This document shows positions 1-5,703 of a DNA stretch of 10,193 bases, one piece after another. The notes under the pieces are model-generated. The model saw nothing but the letters and a program-made list of their open reading frames with translations, was not told where the DNA came from and made no database searches. The stretch is from Clostridiales bacterium UBA4959 (lineage in GTDB: Bacteria > Bacillota > Clostridia > Oscillospirales > CAG-272): NCBI GenBank assembly GCA_002397345.1, contig DHAH01000125.1:1-10193 (forward strand). The letters are read 5' to 3'. Made by a program: the position numbers and the translations under genes. The number at the start of each line of letters is the position of its first letter. The stretch's first letter is position 1.

Positions 1-10
1 GAGGGGGCTC

Positions 11-167
11 GGGGGACACTTCCCCCGTCGGGGGAGTCCAGAGGGGCTCTCCCCTCTGGCGTGATTCAAGCGGCATTCACGGAATGCCGCCGGCAGCGCC
101 TTTGGTGTGCTTTCGCGGAATTCGCGCTCGAATTCCGTTGGTTCATTTCTTTTCACAAGAAAAGAAA
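11..167. repeat. Tandem run of perfect hairpins (non-coding)
   Basis: The first ~170 bases hold no gene but contain consecutive inverted repeats. GGGGGA (11-16), TCCCCC (21-26) and GGGGGA (30-35) can pair in two mutually exclusive ways. CCAGAGGGG (38-46) pairs with CCCCTCTGG (51-59). GCGGCATTC (70-78) pairs with GAATGCCGC (82-90). CGGAATTCG (116-124) pairs with CGAATTCCG (129-137). TTTCTTTTC (146-154) pairs with GAAAAGAAA (159-167). All arms are exact and the loops are 3-5 bases. The density is too high for one terminator and resembles a composite intergenic palindromic repeat. It could instead include the terminator of a gene left of the window. That the arms pair is seen directly; that it is a dispersed repeat family is inference. 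Confidence 0.6.
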
Positions 168-202
168 GTACAATGAGTATTAAGCGTTTCTGATGTATTA
201 AA

Positions 203-226
203 AAATAATACAATAAAATATTATTT
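203..226. promoter_or_regulatory. AT-rich inverted repeat upstream of the sugar cluster
   Basis: AAATAATA (203-210) and TATTATTT (219-226) form an exact inverted repeat with an 8-base spacer, ending about 20 bases before the first start codon of the cluster. A TACAAT hexamer (209-214) overlaps it and could be a -10 element, but I see no good -35 box 16-18 bases upstream. Its position suits a repressor or activator operator. AT-rich DNA gives such repeats by chance, so this is weak. The following AAGGGAGA (231-238) is the ribosome binding site of the first gene. Confidence 0.3.
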
Positions 227-247
227 AAAAAAGGGAGATTACAACAC

Positions 248-1012
248 ATGTCAAACCTTCATCTTGGTGCGCAGCTCTATACTTTGCGCGATGTTTGCAA
301 AAACGAGGCGGATTTCGCGTCCACAATCGGAAAAGTCGCAAAAATCGGGTATAAATATGTGCAGGTATCGGGCGTGGGACCCATGCCGCCAAAATATATC
401 CGCGATGTATGCGATTCAAACGGTGTAAAAATCATCCTCACCCACACCCCGCCCGCCGATATTTTAAACAAAACGGCGGAAGTCATCGAAAACCACAAGA
501 CCATGGGCTGCTCCTGCATAGGGGTCGGCGGCGCGCCGTATGGCCATAATTACGACGCGTATATGCGCTTCTGCTCTGACTACGCGCGCGCTTTCGAGGA
601 GATAAAAGCCGCCGGGATGGTGTTCCTCTATCATAATCACCGCGTCGAGTTCCAACGCTATAACGGCGTGTGGGGGCTTGATGTGATTCTGAACAACACT
701 CCGGCTGACACTGTTAAGCTTACCTTTGATACATATTGGGCTATCGCGGGCGGCGTCGACCCCGCGCGCTATATAACCGAGCGCGCCGACCGCATTTACT
801 GCACGCATCTCAAGGATATGGCGGTCGTAAACGACGCTCAGGTCATGATCGAGGTGCTCGACGGCAATATCAACGTCGACGCTATTATCGCCGCAAGTAT
901 TGCAAGCGGCATAGAATGGCACTTCGTCGAGCAGGATGTGGTGCGAATCGATTTATTTGAAAGCATGAAGCGCAGCTATGACAATCTGACCGCCCGGTAT
1001 GCTTTCAATTAA
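248..1012 (+). CDS. Sugar phosphate isomerase/epimerase (xylose isomerase-like TIM barrel)
   Basis: A 254-residue cytoplasmic protein of the AP-endonuclease-2/xylose isomerase-like TIM-barrel superfamily, whose members use a divalent metal to isomerise or epimerise ketoses, aldoses and inositols. Family landmarks appear in order: LGAQLYTLRD near the N-terminus (6-15), YHNHRVEF (128-135), FDTYW with a following GGVDP (160-172), THLKD (186-190) and EWHFVEQD (223-230). Likely metal ligands are the acidic and His residues there (E134, D161, H187, E228). Length is normal for a single-barrel member and no signal peptide is present. The ATG start is supported by AAGGGAGA nine bases upstream. It is first in the cluster with rhaB and rhaA, so its substrate is probably a rhamnose-related sugar, but this family is too diverse to name one. 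The family call is firm; the reaction is unknown. Confidence 0.85.
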   Translation: MSNLHLGAQLYTLRDVCKNEADFASTIGKVAKIGYKYVQVSGVGPMPPKYIRDVCDSNGVKIILTHTPPADILNKTAEVIENHKTMGCSCIGVGGAPYGHNYDAYMRFCSDYARAFEEIKAAGMVFLYHNHRVEFQRYNGVWGLDVILNNTPADTVKLTFDTYWAIAGGVDPARYITERADRIYCTHLKDMAVVNDAQVMIEVLDGNINVDAIIAASIASGIEWHFVEQDVVRIDLFESMKRSYDNLTARYAFN

Positions 1013-1019
1013 TTGAATT

Positions 1020-1060
1020 GGGGATTGACCCTGTTCGTTTCGGCGAACGTGGTCAGCCCC
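1020..1060 (+). other. Intergenic stem-loop between the two epimerase genes
   Basis: A long interrupted hairpin fills the gap after the first gene. GGGG (1020-1023) pairs with CCCC (1057-1060), TGACC (1026-1030) with GGTCA (1051-1055), and GTTCG (1033-1037) with CGAAC (1044-1048), around a TTTCGG loop. The nearest T-rich tract starts about 10 bases after the stem, so it is not a textbook intrinsic terminator. It could be an mRNA-stabilising or processing structure that sets different levels for the first gene and the rest, or a weak terminator. The pairing is seen; the role is inference. Confidence 0.45.
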
Positions 1061-1099
1061 GCGGCAAAAATTTATTATTTTTAAAGGATGGCAATATTT

Positions 1100-1990
1100 A
1101 TGAAGTTCGTATTGTCTGCGTTCTCTGACGAATATAATCCAAACTTTGAGCGTCAGCTCGAAGGGCTTTCCGAAAACGGTATTTTCAACATGGAAATCCG
1201 TGGTGTGGACGGTAAAAACATAGCCGATATTTCCGCCGCCGAAGCGCGGGAATGCCGCCGCAAACTCGACGGCGCGGGTATAGCCGTATCGAGCGTCGGC
1301 TCGCCGCTGGGCAAGGTGGGATTGTACGACGACGTTACAGACAGTGGGGACGCTCATCTCGAGCGTGCCAGGCGCGTATTTGAAACAGCGCATATTCTGG
1401 GCACAAAATTGATCCGTGTGTTCAGCTTTTACATACCTAAAGGTGAAAATCCCGCGCTCCACCGCAATGCCGTTATAGAGCGCATGGGAAAGCTGCTCGA
1501 GCTTGCCGATTCCGAGGGCGTGATATTATGCCACGAAAACGAAAGCTCTATCTACGGCGAGAGCGCCGAGAACTGCCTTGACCTGATCAATACCTTCGGC
1601 GGCAGACTGAAATGCATCTTTGACCCCGCCAACTTCATCTGCTGCGGGCATGAAGCTTATCCCCGCGCGTTTGAGCTGTTGAACCGGCATGTATTTTACA
1701 TGCACATCAAAGACGCCGACGCGAACCGCCGCGTCGTACCCGCGGGCACCGGGCTGGGACATTTGCCCGAAATATTATCATGGCTTGCAAAATCGGACAA
1801 CCCGTTTTATAATGGGGTATGCTACCTATCCGTCGAGCCGCATTTAAAGGTATTCCCCGGATTCGAAAAGCTCGACGAACGGCGCCGCGCGGAGCTTGGC
1901 AGCGCTTATGAGTCAAACGAAGAGGCGTTCGGCGCGGCTTGCGCTGCGATAAAACAAATTTTAGCGGGATTCCATGCCCGCCCGGTATGA
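1100..1990 (+). CDS. Sugar phosphate isomerase/epimerase, second TIM-barrel paralogue
   Basis: A 296-residue cytoplasmic protein of the same metal-dependent TIM-barrel superfamily as the first gene but clearly a different subfamily: longer, with little shared sequence outside the active-site signatures. It starts MKFVLSAFSDEY and carries CHENES (144-149), FDPANF (174-179), MHIKDAD (201-207) and SVEPH (244-248). The ordered E146, D175, H202 and E246 are the expected metal-binding and proton-transfer set. An in-frame ATG at 1088 overlaps the AAAGGATGG ribosome binding site, so the ATG at 1100, about ten bases downstream of it, is the better start. Its stop is 12 bases before rhaB, so the two are almost certainly co-transcribed. 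This suggests conversion of a sugar feeding or leaving the rhamnose route (for example a ketose 3-epimerase), but the substrate is not readable. Confidence 0.85.
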   Translation: MKFVLSAFSDEYNPNFERQLEGLSENGIFNMEIRGVDGKNIADISAAEARECRRKLDGAGIAVSSVGSPLGKVGLYDDVTDSGDAHLERARRVFETAHILGTKLIRVFSFYIPKGENPALHRNAVIERMGKLLELADSEGVILCHENESSIYGESAENCLDLINTFGGRLKCIFDPANFICCGHEAYPRAFELLNRHVFYMHIKDADANRRVVPAGTGLGHLPEILSWLAKSDNPFYNGVCYLSVEPHLKVFPGFEKLDERRRAELGSAYESNEEAFGAACAAIKQILAGFHARPV

Positions 1991-2002
1991 GGACATGATC
2001 GT

Positions 2003-3478
2003 ATGAAGTATCTTGCAGTTGACCTCGGCGCGTCGTCAGGGCGCGGAATTGTCGGAAATTTCGACGGCGGCAGGCTGACGCTCGACGAGATTCATCGCTT
2101 CTCGAACGATCCGGTAAACGTCTGCGGTACGCTTTACTGGGATGTGCTGCGAATTTTACATGAAATAAAGTACGCGATATCAAAATGCGCGGGCTTTGAC
2201 GCCTGTGACCTGCGGTCGCTTGCCATCGACACCTGGGGCGTCGATTACGGTTTACTTGACAAAAACGGGCGGCTGCTGTCAAATCCCCTCCATTACCGCG
2301 ATAAGCGCACCGACGGTATTATGGAACGCGCGTATAAAATTGCACCCAAAGCGGAGATTTACGCGGAAACCGGCATACAATTTCTGCCCTTCAACACGCT
2401 GTTCCAGTTGTGGGCGGACAAAACCGGCGATCCGGACAAACTGGAGCGCGCGCGGAAGCTGCTGTTCATGCCCGATCTGCTGAATTACTTTCTCACGGGC
2501 GAACAACGGACGGAATATACGATCGCTTCAACCGGTATGCTGCTCTCACCGGGCGCGCATGAGTGGAACTTTGGGCTTATCGACCGCTTCGGATTGCCGC
2601 GCTCGATTTTCGGCGCTATCGAAGAGCCGGGCACCGCGGTCGGGCCTATATTGCGCGAGGTTTCTGAAGAAGTTGGCGGATGCGCGGGACTGAGTGTCGT
2701 TCACGCCGCCGCTCACGACACCGCCAGCGCCGTCGTCGCCGTACCCGCGGAGGGGAGCGACTTTATCTATATAAGCAGCGGCACCTGGTCGCTCATGGGC
2801 GCGGAGCTGCCCGAAGCTGTGACGGGTTCCGCCGCGTTCGCGCACGAATTTACCAACGAGGGGGGTGCGGGGGGTAAAATCCGTTTCCTCAAGAACATCA
2901 TGGGATTGTGGCTGGAACAGGAAAGCCGCCGCCAGTGGGCGCGCGAAGGCAAAAAGTACTCCTACGACGAGCTGTCGCAGCTTGCCGTCGCATCGCCCCC
3001 CCTGCGTGCGCTGATCGACCCCTCTGACCCGGTGTTCATCGCGCCGGGTGACATGCCGCGCCGCATTGCCGAATATTGTTCGCGCACCGGTCAGCCCGTA
3101 CCCGAAACGCCGGGCGAGGTCGTGCGCTGCATATTCGACAGTCTTGCGCTTTATTACCGTTATACGGCGGACGTGATTGACGAAATGCGCGGCTCGCGCA
3201 CGCCATACATTCACATAGTCGGCGGCGGGGTAAAAGAAGCGCCGCTGTGCGCCTTCGCGGCGTCCGCGTGCGGACGGCCCGTCTACGCCGGACCGGTGGA
3301 AGCGACGGCGATAGGTAATATCGCCGTGCAGGCGATAGCGTCGGGCGAGCTGCACAGCATCGCACAGGCGCGTGAGTGCGTGCGGAATTCGTTTGAGATA
3401 AAAGAATATCTGCCCACCGACACGGATATGTGGGAGCAGGGCTACGCGCGGTTTATGCGGATAATCAACAAAGGGTGA
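2003..3478 (+). CDS. rhaB: L-rhamnulokinase
   Basis: A 491-residue cytoplasmic FGGY-family sugar kinase that phosphorylates L-rhamnulose with ATP to L-rhamnulose 1-phosphate. The N-terminal phosphate loop is DLGASSGR (7-14). DTWGVDYG (76-83) is the rhamnulokinase-type sugar-site motif. HDTASAV (238-244) supplies the likely catalytic base D239. SSGTWSLMG (258-266) is the second phosphate-binding motif, and the C-terminal half has GGG (407-409) followed by AGPVEATAIGNI (429-440), typical of RhaB. Length matches the family (about 480-490). In many RhaB proteins the GGG is followed two residues later by a conserved Asn; here the stretch is VKEAPL, with E412 at that place, a small oddity near the nucleotide site. 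GAGGAC (1989-1994) overlaps the stop of the preceding gene, suggesting translational coupling. Fuculokinase is less likely given the motifs and the adjacent rhaA. Confidence 0.93.
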   Translation: MKYLAVDLGASSGRGIVGNFDGGRLTLDEIHRFSNDPVNVCGTLYWDVLRILHEIKYAISKCAGFDACDLRSLAIDTWGVDYGLLDKNGRLLSNPLHYRDKRTDGIMERAYKIAPKAEIYAETGIQFLPFNTLFQLWADKTGDPDKLERARKLLFMPDLLNYFLTGEQRTEYTIASTGMLLSPGAHEWNFGLIDRFGLPRSIFGAIEEPGTAVGPILREVSEEVGGCAGLSVVHAAAHDTASAVVAVPAEGSDFIYISSGTWSLMGAELPEAVTGSAAFAHEFTNEGGAGGKIRFLKNIMGLWLEQESRRQWAREGKKYSYDELSQLAVASPPLRALIDPSDPVFIAPGDMPRRIAEYCSRTGQPVPETPGEVVRCIFDSLALYYRYTADVIDEMRGSRTPYIHIVGGGVKEAPLCAFAASACGRPVYAGPVEATAIGNIAVQAIASGELHSIAQARECVRNSFEIKEYLPTDTDMWEQGYARFMRIINKG

Positions 3479-3555
3479 CATAGGAATATTAGTTATCGGC
3501 GAAACCCGTTTTAACAGCAGATTTTAGGCGACAAAAAAATAAGAGGTTTATTAAA

Positions 3556-4836
3556 ATGAAAAAATTTAATGACTGCGAAGAACGCGTTTTATCAAATTAC
3601 GAATTTGCCCGCGAATGTTACGCCGCTTTGGACGTCGACACCGACGCGGCTATCGAGCGCGTGAAAAATATCCCCGTTTCCATGCACTGCTGGCAGGGCG
3701 ACGACGTGCGCGGGTTCGAGAGCCCCGACGGCGACCTGACCGGCGGCATTCAGACCACCGGCAATTATCCGGGCAGGGCGCGCACCATCGACCAGCTTAA
3801 AGCGGACTTCAACAAAGCCGCGTCGCACATCCCCGGCAAAAAGCGCATCAGTCTGCACGCCATTTATCTCGACAACCTCGGCTGTAAGGTCGAGCGCGGC
3901 GAGATTGAGTTCAAGCATTTTAAAACGTGGGTCGACTGGGCGAAAGAAAACGGTTACGGCATCGATTTCAACCCGACATTCTTCTCTCACCCGCTGTCAG
4001 CCGACGGCTTCACGCTCAGTCATGCCGATCCCGGCATCCGCAAATTCTGGATTGACCACGGCATCGCCTGCCGCAAGGTCGCCGAGGACATCGGGCGCGC
4101 GATGGGCGACACGGTCGTGACAAACTATTGGATACCCGACGGGTTCAAGGACATTCCCGTCGACCGTTTCGCGGCGCGCGCGCGGCTCGCCGCAGCTTAT
4201 GATGAGATATTCGCGGGAGCGGGCGATAAGAAATACAACCGCAACTCCGTTGAGGCGAAGCTGTTCGGTATAGGCGCGGAGAGCTGCACCATCGGCTCGC
4301 ACGAATTTTATATGGGCTACGCCGCTACGCGCCGCGACGTGCTGCTAACGCTCGACGCCGGACATTTTCACCCGACCGAGATGATCTCTGATAAAATCTC
4401 CTCCGCGCTGCTGTTCGGCGACGAGCTGTTATTGCACGTTTCCCGCCCCGTGCGCTGGGACAGCGACCATGTGGTGATCTTCGACGACGAGCTGAAAAAT
4501 ATCGCGCTCGAGATACTGCGCGGTAACTTCGAGAATCGCGTACATATCGGGCTGGACTATTTCGACGCGTCAATCAACCGCGTCGCGGCGTGGGTTATCG
4601 GCACGCGCAACATGCAGAAAGCGCTGCTTTACGCCGCGCTCGAGCCGACCGAAAAGCTGCGCTGTTTCGAGTTAAACAAAGATTACACCAGCCGGCTGGC
4701 GTTTTTAGAGGAGTTGAAAACCTGCCCGTTTAACACGGTGTGGGATTATTATTGCTATAAGGAGGGCGTCGCAGCGGGGATAGGCTGGCTTGACGATGTC
4801 CGACGCTACGAATCAGAAGTATTGTTGAAAAGGTAA
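3556..4836 (+). CDS. rhaA: L-rhamnose isomerase
   Basis: A 426-residue cytoplasmic TIM-barrel enzyme that interconverts L-rhamnose and L-rhamnulose, the first step of the isomerase/kinase/aldolase pathway. Family signatures are continuous: [15 protein letters not shown] (41-55), [10 protein letters not shown] (137-146), SVEAKLFG (231-238), [10 protein letters not shown] (266-275), VRWDSDHVV (299-307) and [11 protein letters not shown] (332-342). Residues E233, D267, H294 and D334, plus H270, D302 and D304, fall at the positions of the two metal sites known from the E. coli enzyme (about 419 residues). Nothing looks degraded. The ATG follows AAGAGG (3541-3546). A 77-base gap separates it from rhaB, with no clear terminator, so it is probably in the same transcript. 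It catalyses the step before RhaB. The aldolase (rhaD), a rhamnose transporter and an AraC-type RhaR/RhaS are absent from the window. Confidence 0.96.
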   Translation: MKKFNDCEERVLSNYEFARECYAALDVDTDAAIERVKNIPVSMHCWQGDDVRGFESPDGDLTGGIQTTGNYPGRARTIDQLKADFNKAASHIPGKKRISLHAIYLDNLGCKVERGEIEFKHFKTWVDWAKENGYGIDFNPTFFSHPLSADGFTLSHADPGIRKFWIDHGIACRKVAEDIGRAMGDTVVTNYWIPDGFKDIPVDRFAARARLAAAYDEIFAGAGDKKYNRNSVEAKLFGIGAESCTIGSHEFYMGYAATRRDVLLTLDAGHFHPTEMISDKISSALLFGDELLLHVSRPVRWDSDHVVIFDDELKNIALEILRGNFENRVHIGLDYFDASINRVAAWVIGTRNMQKALLYAALEPTEKLRCFELNKDYTSRLAFLEELKTCPFNTVWDYYCYKEGVAAGIGWLDDVRRYESEVLLKR

Positions 4837-4841
4837 AATTA

Positions 4842-5450
4842 ATGAAGTTCGAAAACACAGCGGTTTATAATATCGACAACGCGCTGCGGGGAATGCGCAA
4901 CCCGCTTTCTTCGTGGGAGCGCTCTGACTCCGTCTGGCGCGGCGGCGAATTTATAGTCGGCGACGCCGATATGACGCTGGCGAAAAAGCTCATCGCGGGC
5001 GGCACCGAGCACCGCAAATTCCTGCGTCAAATCTTCGTTTCGGTTGATATTACAGCACCCTTGTACTGGTGGAGCGAATTTGATACCTACAAAGTCGGCA
5101 CTGCTGCAAACTCGACCTCGACAATGCATACGCTGGCGAAAGCGTCCATCACACCCGACTTGTTCGAGCGCGACGAGCCGCCTGTCGAGGGCGACGCCGA
5201 ATATTGGCGCGATTTATGCAACCGGCTGGAGGAGCTGCGGCAGAAGTACAACGAAACCAAGAACTACGCCTATTTTCGCGCGCTGAAGCAGCGCCTACCC
5301 GCAGCTTTTATGCAGAAACGCACGGTATCGCTCAACTACGAAGTGGTGCTGAACATGCTGCGCCAGCGCCGCACACACAAACTGCGCGAATGGTCGCGCG
5401 ATTTCATCGCGTGGACGGAGACACTGCCATATCATGGGCTGCTGGAGTAA
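4842..5450 (+). CDS. Putative diverged ThyX-like (flavin-dependent thymidylate synthase fold) protein
   Basis: A 202-residue cytoplasmic protein with no signal or membrane segment. By eye it follows the layout of ThyX, the tetrameric FAD enzyme that methylates dUMP. GGTEHRKFLRQI (53-64) matches the ThyX segment ending in an EH that contacts FAD. ITAPLYWWSEFDTYK (70-84) followed by NSTSTMH (90-96) lies where ThyX has its AP...RHR...SxR motif. LPAAF (152-156), then LNYEVVLNMLRQRR (164-177) and a helix ending in ETLP, match the ThyX C-terminal LP...N-x-R...L-R helix region. The signature is altered: RHR reads T82-Y83-K84 and SxR reads S93-T94-M95, so ordinary dUMP chemistry is doubtful. The protein is slightly shorter than typical ThyX. 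Its ribosome binding site, AAAAGG, lies inside the last codons of rhaA and the gap is five bases, implying coupled translation. Fold homology is inference from motif order; function is unknown. Confidence 0.6.
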   Translation: MKFENTAVYNIDNALRGMRNPLSSWERSDSVWRGGEFIVGDADMTLAKKLIAGGTEHRKFLRQIFVSVDITAPLYWWSEFDTYKVGTAANSTSTMHTLAKASITPDLFERDEPPVEGDAEYWRDLCNRLEELRQKYNETKNYAYFRALKQRLPAAFMQKRTVSLNYEVVLNMLRQRRTHKLREWSRDFIAWTETLPYHGLLE

Positions 5451-5466
5451 AATTAAGGAACGGGAC

Positions 5467-5495
5467 GCGTTGGGGGCGTATGACGCCCCCAACGC
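5467..5495 (+). terminator. Perfect GC-rich hairpin after the sugar cluster
   Basis: GCGTTGGGGGCGT (5467-5479) and ACGCCCCCAACGC (5483-5495) form an exact 13-bp stem with a 3-base loop, 16 bases after the last stop codon of the + strand cluster. No U-tract follows directly; the nearest T run is at about 5515-5521. It may terminate or protect the 3' end of the transcript, or be a copy of a dispersed palindrome. Stem strength is clear, the role less so. Confidence 0.5.
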
Positions 5496-5570
5496 CCTCG
5501 CACCTCTGGGGAATTATTTTTAATGTTGCTTAGAAATATGATATTACATATTATACTTAAAATCGATAAA

Positions 5571-5613
5571 AATCCGCGCCAAAAGCTTAAATAGATGGGT
5601 TTTGACGCGGATT
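5571..5613. repeat. Imperfect 14-bp inverted repeat between convergent genes
   Basis: AATCCGCGCCAAAA (5571-5584) and TTTTGACGCGGATT (5600-5613) pair with a single C/A mismatch around a 15-base loop. It lies in the gene-free stretch 5451-5703 between the convergent ThyX-like and HTH genes. A short ATTTT follows on the + strand. It may be an auxiliary terminator. I see no coding sequence in this stretch. Confidence 0.4.
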
Positions 5614-5647
5614 ATTTTCATTAGCTATCGAATTTTAATATTACATC

Positions 5648-5676
5648 GCCCGTTCGGTATTGTGCTCCGAACGGGC
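5648..5676. terminator. Likely terminator hairpin for the HTH-phosphotransferase gene
   Basis: GCCCGTTCGG (5648-5657) pairs exactly with CCGAACGGGC (5667-5676) around a 9-base loop, 28 bases beyond the stop codon of the minus-strand gene. T-rich sequence follows on the + strand (TGTTTT), while on the minus strand the following tract is only AT-rich. It can serve as a transcription end between two convergent genes, probably in both directions. Confidence 0.5.
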
Positions 5677-5703
5677 AGCTCTGTTTTATAAAAAAGCTTT
5701 ATT

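Noticed and set aside
11-167. CRISPR array or tandem direct repeats
   Set aside because: The hairpins differ from each other in sequence and there are no spacers of even length between identical repeats.
1020-1060. Riboswitch between the epimerase genes
   Set aside because: Only a single hairpin of about 41 bases is visible, too small for known sugar or metabolite riboswitches, and no conserved core motif was recognised.
2546-3481. 311-codon minus-strand open frame opposite rhaB
   Set aside because: Antisense shadow of a conserved kinase gene; Arg-rich translation with no motif and no plausible ribosome binding site.
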